Shown: positions 53,528 through 62,514, counted from the stretch's first letter. The stretch is 64,000 bases of DNA from Caballeronia sordidicola (GCF_002220365.1 NZ_MTHB01000305.1:103011-167010); one strand, 5' to 3'. A program made the numbers and translations. Notes: generated by a model not told the origin, from the letters alone.

Positions 53528-55114
53528 CTACTGAACCACGACGCTCGCGAAGTTCTGCCGTCCGAACGGACTCACCCGATACCCGCTGACATTGCTACGC
53601 GTGAGCGCCGCTGCCGTCGGATAACCGAGCGGAATCCACAGCGCCTGGTCATGAATAATCTGCTGGGCTTCGGTATAAGCCTTGGTCCGTTTCCCCAGGT
53701 CCGCCGTTTCCTTGCCTTCATCGATCATCCGGTCGAGCGTCGGATCGCAGAAGCGCGCGAAGTTGATGCCCGAACGCACCGCGGCGCAACTGAATAGCGG
53801 CGACAGATAGTTGTCCGGATCGCCGTTGTCACCGGCCCAGCCCATGAACAACATGTCGTGTTGACCCTGCTTCGCTTCCTTGATCAGCTCACCCCATTCG
53901 ATCACCTTGACCTGCGCCTTCACGCCGATCTTCGCCAGATCCGCCTGCAGCAATTCCGCGCCGACCTTCGGATTCGGATTCAGCACGCTGCCGTTCGGGC
54001 GCACCCAGATGGTGGTGTCGAAGCCATTCGGGAAGCCGGCGTCGGCGAGCAGTTTCTTCGCGCGATCGACCGAATACGGATACGCCGTGATCTGCTTGTC
54101 GTAGCTCCACGTGTTCGGCGGGTACGGATTCACAGCGGGCGTGGCGGTGTTTTCGAAGACGGTCTTCAAGTACGTCGTGCGATCAAAGGCAACATTCAAC
54201 GCCTGGCGCACCTTGGGGTTGTCGAGCGGCTTTTTCTGCGTATTCAACGCAACGAACGCCGTCATGAACGCCGGCGTCTCGACCACTTTCAACGAACTGT
54301 CCTTTTTCGCGTCCAGCACGTCCTGCGGTTTCGGCGACAACGCGATCTGGCATTCACCCGCCTTGATCTTCTGCGCGCGCACGGAGGCGTCGGGCGTGAT
54401 GGCGTATATCAGCCGGTCCACCTTGGGTTTCGGTCCCCAGTACGTCGGGTTGACGTCGTAACGGATCACGGCGTCTTTCGTGTAGTTCTTCAGCACGAAC
54501 GGACCGGTGCCGATCGGCTTTGCGTTCAGATCGGTCTGCTTGCCCGCCTTGAGCAACTGGTCGGCGTATTCGGCCGAATAGATCGACGCAAAGCCCATGG
54601 TGAGAATGGGCACGAAGGTCGCGTTCGGCGTATTGAGTTCGAACTTGACGGTGTTGTCATCGACCTTGGATACGGACTTGATCAGCTTGACCAGGCCCAT
54701 GGACTGCGCGTGTGGGAAGCCGCTTGCACCGGCCACCTTGTGCCACGGGTTGCTGTCGGAGAGCATGCGGTCGAAGGAGAACACCACGTCGTCGGCGGTC
54801 AGTTTTCTCGACGGCGTGAAGTAGTCCGTGGTCTGGAACGCTACGTTCGGCCGCAGATGAAACGTGTAGGTCAGGCCGTCGGGGCTCACGTCCCACTTCT
54901 CGGCTAGCGCGGGCGTGACCTTTTTCGCGACTTCATCGTAGGAGACGAGCGTGTTGAAGATCACATCCGCCGATGCATTGGTCGTCACCAGCGAATTGAA
55001 TTGCACGACGTCGAAGCCATCCGGACTCGACTCGGTGCACACAGTGAGCGGTTTCGCGATCGCGAGCACCGGCGTGATGGCCAGTACAGCGGCTGCGAGC
55101 ATTCTGAAGCGCAT
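53528..55114 (-). CDS. Dipeptide/oligopeptide ABC transporter periplasmic binding protein (DppA-like)
   Basis: This 528-residue family-5 solute-binding protein has a signal peptide (MRFRMLAAAVLAITPVLA, cleavage near AIA). The DppA-like mature N-terminus is KPLTVCTESSPDGFDV. RKLTADDVVFSFDRM, PIGTGPFVLKNYTKDAVI, NPKVRQALNVAFDRTTYL, MLFMGWAGDNGDPDNYL and IHDQALWIPLGYP are typical motifs. It should bind di- or tripeptides (or haem/ALA in some relatives). The permease and ATPase genes are not in this window on either side. Confidence 0.93.
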   Translation of the reverse strand: MRFRMLAAAVLAITPVLAIAKPLTVCTESSPDGFDVVQFNSLVTTNASADVIFNTLVSYDEVAKKVTPALAEKWDVSPDGLTYTFHLRPNVAFQTTDYFTPSRKLTADDVVFSFDRMLSDSNPWHKVAGASGFPHAQSMGLVKLIKSVSKVDDNTVKFELNTPNATFVPILTMGFASIYSAEYADQLLKAGKQTDLNAKPIGTGPFVLKNYTKDAVIRYDVNPTYWGPKPKVDRLIYAITPDASVRAQKIKAGECQIALSPKPQDVLDAKKDSSLKVVETPAFMTAFVALNTQKKPLDNPKVRQALNVAFDRTTYLKTVFENTATPAVNPYPPNTWSYDKQITAYPYSVDRAKKLLADAGFPNGFDTTIWVRPNGSVLNPNPKVGAELLQADLAKIGVKAQVKVIEWGELIKEAKQGQHDMLFMGWAGDNGDPDNYLSPLFSCAAVRSGINFARFCDPTLDRMIDEGKETADLGKRTKAYTEAQQIIHDQALWIPLGYPTAAALTRSNVSGYRVSPFGRQNFASVVVQ

Positions 55115-55383
55115 GGGATCTCCCGTTACGAACGTGGTCGCAAGTGTTAGTCAGTCAGACGTTTCTTGTTTGGCGGTTGCAGCTTATTGTACGGTGCGCT
55201 TCGTCGGATGCGTCAGCGCAATGAAAGAGCACTCAAAGGGCCTCCGTTGCCTTACTCATGGCCGTAGCTTACTGAACCGTTATTTCCGCTACAACGACCG
55301 ATTCGGGATATGCATATGGGCCAGTGACAGTTTTTTGAACACCCCCGTGGCCGGTTGCCTAATCCGCCGACGCACGCTAAACT
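55115..55383. other. Intergenic region upstream of the peptide-binding-protein gene
   Basis: About 270 bases with no gene. It must contain the leftward promoter of the peptide-binding-protein gene and the rightward promoter of the riboswitch transcript. I could not assign either with confidence. Confidence 0.4.
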
Positions 55384-55500
55384 CGTGGCCGTCTTTGGGG
55401 AGTAGCCTTCCTTCCGCAATGGGAGGAGGACGCGTCAACATACTCGGCTTGTTAGCCGTGGCGCGTTCGACCGGTCAGGTTTGGCGAGACCATGGGTGCA
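55384..55500 (+). promoter_or_regulatory. yybP-ykoY family manganese (Mn2+) riboswitch aptamer
   Basis: The conserved elements of the yybP-ykoY class appear in order and at usual spacing: TTTGGGGAGTAGCC (55395-55406), a P2 hairpin ccttcc...ggaggagg (about 55405-55430), GTCAACATACTCG (55434-55446), a variable arm, and GGTTTGGCGAGACC (55478-55491). The two ends can pair to form P1 (gtctttgg with ccatgggtgc, with G-U pairs). This class binds Mn2+ between its two conserved internal loops and switches on exporter genes. It lies about 195 bases before a CaCA-type exchanger on the same strand. Confidence 0.92.
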
Positions 55501-55508
55501 TCTTGTCG

Positions 55509-55563
55509 TTCACGGTCGGACGGCGCGGGATTGCACTCTGGTTCGCTGACGTCCGACCGTGAA
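55509..55563 (+). promoter_or_regulatory. Perfect 14-bp hairpin after the riboswitch
   Basis: ttcacggtcggacg (55509-55522) pairs perfectly with cgtccgaccgtgaa (55550-55563), closing a 27-base loop. There is no T run, so it is not a standard intrinsic terminator. It starts nine bases after the aptamer and is the obvious candidate for part of the expression platform. It is too far from the start codon to hide the ribosome-binding site directly. Confidence 0.6.
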
Positions 55564-55694
55564 ATCATCGTGTCTCCAAAACAAAAACACCCCAGGCCTG
55601 CCCCAGGCCATACCCTGAGTTCGTCGGTTTCTCTACCGCTGTTCCGTCATTTCCGTGGCTTGCCCTGCTCGCTGGTTTCATCGCGAGGTGCCGC

Positions 55695-56705
55695 ATGACG
55701 CTGCTTTTCCTGCAACTTGCGCTGATGCTCGTGGTGATCCTGGCGGCATCGGAACTCTTCACCAACGCGCTCGAACACCTCGGCGAAAAGCTCGGCATCT
55801 CCGAAGGGGTGACCGGTTCGCTGTTCGCGGCTATCGGCACGGCGCTGCCGGAAACCACCGTGCCGATCATCGCGTTGATGGGCGGCACGGCCAGCCGCGC
55901 GGTGAACGAGGAGATCGGCGTGGGCGCGATCCTCGGCGCACCATTGATGCTGGCGACCCTGTCGACGTGCCTGATGGCTGTCGCCGTGCTCAAGACGCGT
56001 GGCCTCAAAGGGGTCGTCGCGCCCGAACATAGCGGTTTCACCCGCGATCTCAACTTCTTCCTGTGTGCGTTCCTGATCGCGGCGGGCGCCATGTTCGTGC
56101 CGCATCACGCGTGGGAAGTGCGGGCGTTGTTCGCCGTAGGACTGGTCGGCGTGTATGTCACGTATGTGGTCACGACATTCCGTGCGTCCGCCAGTTTGGT
56201 CGAGAAGGGCCACGGCACTGAAGCGCCCGAGCGGCTGCTGATCTCGCGCTTCGGGTTGCCTACCTCGCTTGCGACTATCGTGCTGCAGATGGTTCTGGGC
56301 ACGGCGTTGCTGGTTGGCGGTGCGAAGGGGTTTATCGCCGGCGTGGAAGGGGTTTCGAAGGTGCTGGGGATATCGGCGCTGCTGCTCTCGTTGATCATTA
56401 TCCCGATCGCAACCGAACTGCCGGAGAAGGTCAACAGCATCATCTGGGCGCGGCGCGGCAAGGATACGCTGGCGTTCGGCAATATCACTGGCGCTATGGT
56501 GTTCCAGGGCACGCTGCTGCCGGGTATCGGCATCATGCTGACGCCTTGGGAGCCGCGCGTGGAAGTGATGACGGGCGTTTTCATCACGCTCGCGGCAGCC
56601 GCGTGGCTGCGCTTTAATGCGAAGAAGGGCGGGGTCGTGCTGTGGGCGCTGCTGGTGAACGGCGGGCTCTATGCGCTGTATCTGCTACTGACGCTGGGAC
56701 GCTAG
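55695..56705 (+). CDS. CaCA-superfamily cation exchanger under riboswitch control (putative Mn2+/Ca2+ efflux)
   Basis: This 336-residue inner-membrane protein has about ten helices in two inverted halves. Each half carries an alpha-repeat: AAIGTALPETTVPIIAL (about residues 48-64) and IPIATELPEKVNS (about 234-246), the pattern of YrbG-like Ca2+/Na+(H+) exchangers. With a Mn2+ riboswitch upstream, Mn2+ export (or mixed Mn2+/Ca2+) is a reasonable inference. GAGGTG precedes the ATG. No partner gene follows; the flagellar genes point toward it from the right. Confidence 0.87.
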   Translation: MTLLFLQLALMLVVILAASELFTNALEHLGEKLGISEGVTGSLFAAIGTALPETTVPIIALMGGTASRAVNEEIGVGAILGAPLMLATLSTCLMAVAVLKTRGLKGVVAPEHSGFTRDLNFFLCAFLIAAGAMFVPHHAWEVRALFAVGLVGVYVTYVVTTFRASASLVEKGHGTEAPERLLISRFGLPTSLATIVLQMVLGTALLVGGAKGFIAGVEGVSKVLGISALLLSLIIIPIATELPEKVNSIIWARRGKDTLAFGNITGAMVFQGTLLPGIGIMLTPWEPRVEVMTGVFITLAAAAWLRFNAKKGGVVLWALLVNGGLYALYLLLTLGR

Positions 56706-56846
56706 CCCATAAGAAAACACCCTGGACGCACATTGGTGCCCGGGGTGTTGAAGCGGCCAAAGCGCTGCGCGCGTGGTTCTTGTTGTTGTCTCTTCAGAGT
56801 CAAAAACAAAGTCAGCACAAGGCGGTGTACCGGCCTCGTCACTCGA

Positions 56847-57146
56847 TCAGAACTTCGCGGCCTGGTGATACTTGCTGGCCGCCTGGACCTTCTTCATCGC
56901 CGAACTGTATTCGATCTGCAATTCCGATTGCGTTGTCTTCGCGTCGGAGGCAATGGCGGCATCGATTGCCTGGATCCTGTTGATCACCTCCATGGCCGTG
57001 GCGTCCTGTTCCGGCGTCAACTCCATGAAAAGCGGGGTCCGCTCTTCAGTCAGGCGGGCCGCTTCCTGCCAATCCGCCATGGCCGCCGCGTGCTGGATCG
57101 CGAGCGTCAACTCGAGCAGGCGGTCGATCAAGCTGTTCTGTTCCAT
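56847..57146 (-). CDS. fliT: Flagellar protein FliT
   Basis: A 99-residue, largely alpha-helical protein (IDRLLELTLAIQHAAAM, WQEAARLTEERTPLFMEL, RIQAIDAAIASDAK). Sequence conservation in FliT is low, but size, helical content and position right after fliD are characteristic. FliT is the export chaperone of the FliD cap and an anti-FlhDC factor in enterics. It follows fliD by 20 bases in the same direction. Confidence 0.87.
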   Translation of the reverse strand: MEQNSLIDRLLELTLAIQHAAAMADWQEAARLTEERTPLFMELTPEQDATAMEVINRIQAIDAAIASDAKTTQSELQIEYSSAMKKVQAASKYHQAAKF

Positions 57147-57166
57147 GTCGATTTATCCTCGCCCGA

Positions 57167-58735
57167 TCAGCTGTTGTTGGCCGATGCCAGCGCACCCGCG
57201 CTATTGGCGCCGCCGAACAATTGCGTCAGGTACTGCGAGTTGTTGTTCATCGTCGCCATCAACGTATTGAGCGCCGTGAACTGCGCCTGGTACTGGCTCG
57301 TGAGCTGCGCCGTGTAGGCGGTCAGGGTGGTTTGCTGCTTCGTAATGCTTGCCAGATCCGTGTTCACCGCGCTCTGGCTGTTCGCAACCAGGCCGGTCGA
57401 GCTCAGGAACGAGTTCAGGCTGGTCGTCATCTTCGCGGCCAGGCCGGTCGTCGAATTGAATAGAGCCGCCACCCCCGACGGGTTGTTCTGGAGCGCAGCG
57501 GCGAGCTTCGTGGGATCGATCACCAGTGAGCCGGCTGGCTGCGTCGCGCTGGCTTGTCCCTGCAGCGTGATCCCGAGCGCACCCAGAGAGATGGTCGAGG
57601 TGCCGTTCTGTACGCCGCTGTCGACAATGCTCGCCAGCGTGTTCTGGATGGTGGTGAGCATCGGATTGGAGGCCAACGCGCCGCTTTGCGTGCTTGCTGC
57701 TGCCGAGTTGTCGTTGCCCACCTGGCCGTACGTGGTGACAAGCGTGTTGTAGAGGGTGACGAAGTTGTTGATCGCGGTGGATCCGGACGTCGTGTTCTGC
57801 GCCACAGTCAGTGTCTGCGCCGTGCCCGCCGGCGTGCCGATTGCGGCAGCGGTGAGGTTCAGCGTAATGCCCTGGATTGCACTGGTCACCGTGTTGCTGG
57901 CACTCGTCCCGGCCGTTCCGTCGACCGTGAACATGGCGTCTTGCGCGGATGCGGTTTGCGTCCACGCGCTCGTGCTCGACGCCGACGTGATGGTCGACGC
58001 GGCCGTGCTGGTGGCGCCGGCCGTGGACGTAACGCCGAGGCTGGACAGGCCGGCATCGCCCGCCAGGTTGCTGATTGAAACATTGACCGTGTTCGATGCG
58101 CCTGTGGCCGTCGAGCGCAGGACCAGATGCGCACCGTCCGTGCCGGTGACGACCGTAGCGGTTACCCCCGGATTGTTCGCCGCCGAGTTGATCGCGCTGG
58201 CAATGCCGCTTACCGTGTTGTTTGACGACGTGATGGGAACGCTCATCGAGTGGCCGCCGACCGAGATATTCATCGTGCCGGTGCCGAGCGCCGTCGTGCT
58301 GCCGAACGCGGCAGACGAAAGTGTTTGCGCGCTGGCAATTTGCGTGACCGCGACCGAGTAAGTGCCCGCCGACGCGGTGGTGTCAGCCGTTGCCGTCAGG
58401 CCCGTACCACTGCCAGTCGCTGTGAACTGTCCGAGGGCGCTGCCGTTGGATAGCGAGGCGATACCGGCCTGCAATGCAGACAGTGCTGCCTGCAACGCGC
58501 CGATGGCCGAAAGTTGAGTGTTGTCGTTCGTTTGTTGTGCGGAAAGCGTGGCGGTTTGGCCTGCCACCTTCGCATTGACGAGGCTTGTGACCAGCGACGA
58601 CACATCCAGCGACGAATTGCCCGTGGATCCGCTGATGATGGACTGCGCTGCGGACGCTTCGGCTGCCTGGGTGGCGGCAATGGTGGCGGCTGCCGAGGCT
58701 GCGGCCGTGCTGGATGCGCTGGATATCGTCGACAT
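57167..58735 (-). CDS. fliD: Flagellar hook-associated protein 2 / filament cap FliD
   Basis: This 522-residue secreted protein pentamerises at the filament tip and helps flagellin assemble. The N-terminal D0 region includes SSLDVSSLVTSLVNAKVAGQ (about 42-61), as expected for FliD. The middle is Ala/Thr/Ser-rich. The C-terminal D0 helix contains QSAVNTDLASITKQQTTLTA and QYQAQFTALNTLMATMNNNS. The N-terminus is unusually Ala-rich (SSTAAASAAATIAATQAAEA). It lies between fliC and fliT. Confidence 0.95.
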   Translation of the reverse strand: MSTISSASSTAAASAAATIAATQAAEASAAQSIISGSTGNSSLDVSSLVTSLVNAKVAGQTATLSAQQTNDNTQLSAIGALQAALSALQAGIASLSNGSALGQFTATGSGTGLTATADTTASAGTYSVAVTQIASAQTLSSAAFGSTTALGTGTMNISVGGHSMSVPITSSNNTVSGIASAINSAANNPGVTATVVTGTDGAHLVLRSTATGASNTVNVSISNLAGDAGLSSLGVTSTAGATSTAASTITSASSTSAWTQTASAQDAMFTVDGTAGTSASNTVTSAIQGITLNLTAAAIGTPAGTAQTLTVAQNTTSGSTAINNFVTLYNTLVTTYGQVGNDNSAAASTQSGALASNPMLTTIQNTLASIVDSGVQNGTSTISLGALGITLQGQASATQPAGSLVIDPTKLAAALQNNPSGVAALFNSTTGLAAKMTTSLNSFLSSTGLVANSQSAVNTDLASITKQQTTLTAYTAQLTSQYQAQFTALNTLMATMNNNSQYLTQLFGGANSAGALASANNS

Positions 58736-58798
58736 TGAGATGCTCCGTACGTCGGTTTTGCTTTCGAGCCTGAATGATAAACTTTTGTAATACGTATA

Positions 58799-58816
58799 GG
58801 GGAGGCAAGCCTCCCC
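58799..58816 (-). other. Hairpin in the fliC-fliD gap
   Basis: ggggaggc and gcctcccc form an 8-bp inverted repeat with almost no loop, 58 bases after the fliC stop. No T run follows on the - strand. It could stabilise the fliC message 3' end or attenuate fliD; it is not a classic terminator. Confidence 0.5.
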
Positions 58817-58874
58817 GGAAAACGGATTTGGCAGACGCGTCTTGCGATGCGCCTGCCGTTACTGCTTAAGGCTA

Positions 58875-60023
58875 TTACTGGAGAAGCTTCAGAACTTGCT
58901 GCGGCAACGAGTTGGCTTGCGCCAGCACCGAGATACCCGCTTGTTGCAGCACTTGAGCCTTGCTCAGGTTAGCCGTTTCCTGTGCGAAGTCGGCGTCCGT
59001 GATTTGCGACTGAGCGCCCGACAAGTCGGTCGACTGCGATTGCTGCGCCGAGGAGATCGACGTGAAACGGTTTTGAGCCGCACCCAGGGTTGCCTGGATG
59101 TTGTTGACCGTTTGGAGTGCGTTGTCGATCGATTCCATTGCGGCGTTTGCGCCTTGTGTCGTGCTGACGTTCACTGCTGACACTGTCGGCGGCGTATTCA
59201 AGGCATTGGCGGTGGCAATGCTTGCGACGGTGGCGGCGGAGGCGGTCGAGCCAAGCGCGCCGGTGCTCACTGCCGTCAGCGTCAACGCTACAGGCGTGGT
59301 GGCCGAACCCGTCGTAGAAGCGCCGAACAGCGCCGTTACTGCCGTGCTCGACAGAGCCTGATTGTTCTGGTCGGTGAAGGTGAAGCCGCCGTTGCCGTCT
59401 GCGAGTACGTTGACCGTCGTGATGGCGGGGGAGGATGACGCAGCAGCGCCGCTAGCGTTCAGGCTAACGCCCGTGATCGAGGTAAGCGTCGAGCCAGCTT
59501 GCGGGACACCGCCGCCGAGCGAGGCTGCCGACAGGCTTTGCGTCAGGTTCAGGCTGATCGTCTGACCGACGTTTGCGCCGATCTGGAAGCTGACGTTACC
59601 TGCCGAGCCGTCCAGCACGTTCTTGCCGTTGTACGTCGTTTGCGATGCTACGCGGTTCACTTCAGCCACTTGCTGCGCCACTTCTTGTTGCAGTGCTGCC
59701 TGGTCGCTCGACGACAACGAGCCGCTCGATGCTTGGACCGCCAGCTGACGAATGGTTTGCAAGCTCGTCGTGATCTGCGCCAGACCGCTCGATGCCGTCT
59801 GGATCATCGACACGCCGTCGTTCGCGTTCGACACGCCCTGATCCAGGCCGTTGATCTGCGTTTGCATGCGGTTCGAGATTGCCAGACCTGCTGCATCGTC
59901 TGCCGCGCTGTTGATGCGCTTGCCCGACGACAAACGCGTGATAGCCTGCGAGAGTGCGCTTTGCGACGTGTTCAAGTTTTGCTGAGCGACCAGCGAGTTG
60001 ATATTGCTATTGATGCTAAGCAT
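58875..60023 (-). CDS. fliC: Flagellin FliC
   Basis: This 382-residue structural protein of the flagellar filament has conserved termini: MLSINSNINSLVAQQNLNTS at the N-terminus, followed by RLSSGKRINSAADDAAGLAI, and at the C-terminus DADFAQETANLSKAQVLQQA followed by LAQANSLPQQVLKLLQ. The variable middle (about 170-290) is Ala/Thr/Ser-rich and would be surface-exposed. A sigma-28 promoter lies about 100 bases upstream. fliD and fliT follow. Confidence 0.97.
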   Translation of the reverse strand: MLSINSNINSLVAQQNLNTSQSALSQAITRLSSGKRINSAADDAAGLAISNRMQTQINGLDQGVSNANDGVSMIQTASSGLAQITTSLQTIRQLAVQASSGSLSSSDQAALQQEVAQQVAEVNRVASQTTYNGKNVLDGSAGNVSFQIGANVGQTISLNLTQSLSAASLGGGVPQAGSTLTSITGVSLNASGAAASSSPAITTVNVLADGNGGFTFTDQNNQALSSTAVTALFGASTTGSATTPVALTLTAVSTGALGSTASAATVASIATANALNTPPTVSAVNVSTTQGANAAMESIDNALQTVNNIQATLGAAQNRFTSISSAQQSQSTDLSGAQSQITDADFAQETANLSKAQVLQQAGISVLAQANSLPQQVLKLLQ

Positions 60024-60124
60024 TTGGATTTCTCCTGAAAGAGCTGAAAGGGCTGTTTTGGCTACTACTGCACGGGTACTGTTGCCGGGCGGTTCCGAGC
60101 GTGGTAGCCGGCCGCCTACATGGG

Positions 60125-60151
60125 TTAGCGGCGCATGAAAAAAAAACTTGA
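60125..60151 (-). promoter_or_regulatory. Sigma-28 (FliA) promoter of fliC
   Basis: On the - strand TCAAGTTT, an 11-base spacer and GCCGCTAA match the class III flagellar consensus TAAAGTTT-N11-GCCGATAA at 14 of 16 positions with exact spacing. It lies about 100 bases before the fliC start. Confidence 0.85.
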
Positions 60152-60273
60152 GGACTTAGGTAAGGATTTGTAGGCGGAATAGCGGTCGGCGAGCAGCCTG
60201 CGAGTAAAGGGATTCGCGGGTATTCTTTTCGAGTCAGTTATCAGCGTTTGCCTACAACAGCCCGGGAGCAACC

Positions 60274-61221
60274 ATGCAGCACCGCACTATCGGTAAGTCG
60301 GACCTCAAAGTCGCGCCGCTCGTTTTCGGCGGAAATGTATTCGGCTGGACCGCCGACGAACGCACGTCGTTCTCCATCCTCGACGCCTTCGTCGACCACG
60401 GACTTAATTTCATCGATACCGCCGACGTCTATTCCGCCTGGGTCGAGGGCCATCAGGGTGGCGAGTCGGAGACGATCATCGGCAAGTGGCTCAAGGAAAG
60501 CGGCAAGCGCGACAAGATCGTGCTGGCAACCAAGGTCGGCATGCTGAGCACGCGGACAGGGCTGTCGGCGGCGAATATCGAGGCAGCCGTCAACGACTCG
60601 CTGAAACGACTAAAAACGGATTACATCGACGTGTACTTTTCCCATCGAGACGACGATAAAACGCCGCTCCTTGACACGCTCGGCGCTTACCAAAAGCTGA
60701 TTACGGCGGGAAAGGTGCGCGTGATTGGTGCGTCGAATTACACCGGTGAAAGGCTGGAAGAGGCGCTGAAGATCTCGGCGAAAGAGGGGATTGCGGGTTA
60801 TCAGGTCCTTCAGCCTGAATACAACCTTTATGATCGCGCCGGCTACGAGAATGACCTTGAACCGGTTATCAAGGCGCACAAGGTGTCGGTTGTGACGTAT
60901 TACAGTCTGGCGAGCGGTTTCCTGAGTGGAAAATATCGATCCAAAGCCGATACCGAAAATAGTGCCCGTGGCGCGAAAGTGTCGGGTTACCTGAACGACC
61001 GGGGCTTGAGAATTGTGAATGCGCTGGTTAAGGTGGCAGAACGCCATGACACGGAGCCGGCGGCAATCGCGCTTGCATGGCTGATCGCGCGGCCGGGCGT
61101 AACGGCGCCGATCGCGAGCGCAACATCGGTCAAGCAACTCGAAACCCTGGCCCACGCGACCCGGATTTCTTTGACGGCGGAGGACGTCGCCCTCCTTGAT
61201 GAAGCCAGCAATCCGGACTGA
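60274..61221 (+). CDS. Aldo/keto reductase
   Basis: This 315-residue NADPH-dependent TIM-barrel oxidoreductase has the catalytic tetrad NFIDTADVYS (Asp, Tyr), LATKVG (Lys) and YIDVYFSHRD (His), plus the phosphate-binding end VTAPIASATSVKQLE. The closest types are the general stress aldo/keto reductases (YajO/Tas-like). The substrate is unknown. The gene is read away from fliC and stands alone. Confidence 0.93.
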   Translation: MQHRTIGKSDLKVAPLVFGGNVFGWTADERTSFSILDAFVDHGLNFIDTADVYSAWVEGHQGGESETIIGKWLKESGKRDKIVLATKVGMLSTRTGLSAANIEAAVNDSLKRLKTDYIDVYFSHRDDDKTPLLDTLGAYQKLITAGKVRVIGASNYTGERLEEALKISAKEGIAGYQVLQPEYNLYDRAGYENDLEPVIKAHKVSVVTYYSLASGFLSGKYRSKADTENSARGAKVSGYLNDRGLRIVNALVKVAERHDTEPAAIALAWLIARPGVTAPIASATSVKQLETLAHATRISLTAEDVALLDEASNPD

Positions 61222-61573
61222 AATCGGCAAAAAGCACGCATGATCATAGGGTTGCAGCCCCGCAAATCGTGTTGCGGGGTTGGCGACGGGGCGACGATCT
61301 GATAACATCTCGCCCGAATCGAGATTTTTGCCTGATGGCGCAGCTATTTTTAAGCGACGCCGGGCGGCCCGAAGTGCGCTGTTCCGTTTTCGACAGACTG
61401 CGCATGCCGTGATCGGCGGTGAAATCCCACCTCTCTCTTTTCCGGCCTCCGTGGCCGCTTTGCTCGTGTCCGCTGTTGTCAGGTGGACGATCGGAGTGCC
61501 GGCGCGCGGCGTTGCCTTAGGCAGTACGCTTCGCCGCGCAGTCAGAAAAACGTATCAGCGATTTAGGACATCC
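61222..61573. other. Upstream region of rpsU
   Basis: About 350 bases between the aldo/keto reductase and rpsU. The frame of rpsU is open upstream to 61280 but codes for an unconserved Arg-rich stretch, so I regard it as leader and promoter DNA. No specific element identified. Confidence 0.45.
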
Positions 61574-61786
61574 ATGACCACTATTGTTTTGAAAGAAAAC
61601 GAGCCGTTCGACGTCGCGATCCGGCGTTTCCGCCGGACCATCGAAAAGAACGGCCTGATCGCCGAACTTCGCGAACGTCAGTCGTATGAAAAGCCGACGA
61701 CGGCACGCAAGCGCAAGAAGGCGGCAGCAGTTAGCCGTCTGCGTAAGCGCCTGCGCAGCCAGATGCTGCCCAAGAAGCTTCACTAA
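61574..61786 (+). CDS. rpsU: 30S ribosomal protein S21
   Basis: A 70-residue, very basic ribosomal protein: MTTIVLKENEPFDVAIRRFR at the start, IEKNGLIAELRERQSYEKP in the middle and a Lys/Arg tail ending RSQMLPKKLH. It binds the 30S platform near the anti-Shine-Dalgarno region and aids initiation. The start is fixed by family length. Burkholderiaceae often have several rpsU copies. Confidence 0.97.
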   Translation: MTTIVLKENEPFDVAIRRFRRTIEKNGLIAELRERQSYEKPTTARKRKKAAAVSRLRKRLRSQMLPKKLH

Positions 61787-61998
61787 GTTTTGCTTGTCAG
61801 GGCGGCTTGTCAGGCGGCTTGTCAGGTTTGATTTCCTGGTTTTACCGCCTGGCGTTACTTCGGCTAGCGGCTTAGCTTGTTCGGCGCGCCGGGGCTGGAC
61901 TTCTGGATTACGGGCGCCTGAGCGGATCTTCCTCGTTTTTTCGCCTTTATCCTGCCTTGGCGGGCCTTTCGCCTGAGCTGGCGCGCGTTTATCCGCGC
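61787..61998. other. Intergenic region after rpsU
   Basis: About 210 bases without a gene. The segment 61801-61825 has a short direct repeat, ggcggcttgtca twice. There is no clear T-tailed hairpin. Confidence 0.4.
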
Positions 61999-62370
61999 TC
62001 AGACAAATGCATGCCGTTCGCCCACGCGGGCCAGGAGCTGGGGCCATTCGTCCACGTTGAAATCGTCGTGGACTTCTTCCAGTTCGATCAGCAACTCGAC
62101 TATGTGAGGATCGTAGGCATTAACCTCCGACGCATACAGTGCGCGTAACAATGAGCCGTCCTTCGCGTGCCGGTAGTACGAGATCCCAATGCCTTCGAAC
62201 TCCGGCCGATACAACTCATCGGCGATCAGCGAGCCGATAGCGCACTTGCGGCCATTGCCGCTGCGAAGCCGGCACGAACCGTTTTCATCTTCTGATACAG
62301 CTCGTTGCGTAAGCAGATGGTTGCTCACGCGCTCGTAGATGTCTCTCGCCGTTAACATTGCATGGCTCAT
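61999..62370 (-). CDS. Small Cys-containing hypothetical protein (paralogue 1)
   Basis: A 123-residue soluble protein related to the next gene. Shared features are a start with DIYERVSNHLLTQ, a Cys-Gly region (CRLRSGNGRKCAIGSLIADE), LLRALYASEVNAYDPHIVELL and VHDDFNVDEWPQLLARV. The pattern of two close Cys and a C-terminal helix recurs in the neighbour, so the two arose by duplication. Function unknown. An ATG at 62358 is an alternative start; neither has a strong ribosome-binding site. Confidence 0.75.
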   Translation of the reverse strand: MSHAMLTARDIYERVSNHLLTQRAVSEDENGSCRLRSGNGRKCAIGSLIADELYRPEFEGIGISYYRHAKDGSLLRALYASEVNAYDPHIVELLIELEEVHDDFNVDEWPQLLARVGERHAFV

Positions 62371-62514
62371 TGCTTTGACTATTGCGTTGCTCGCCCGCGC
62401 ATCTATTCGTTCGATATCGGAGCGGACGCGCTTCGTTAGTGGGTCAGTTCGAGGGGAATCGTTTCAGCCACGTGAGGCCTCTCGGGGCCCCGCAAACCCT
62501 GCCCAATTCCGTAC

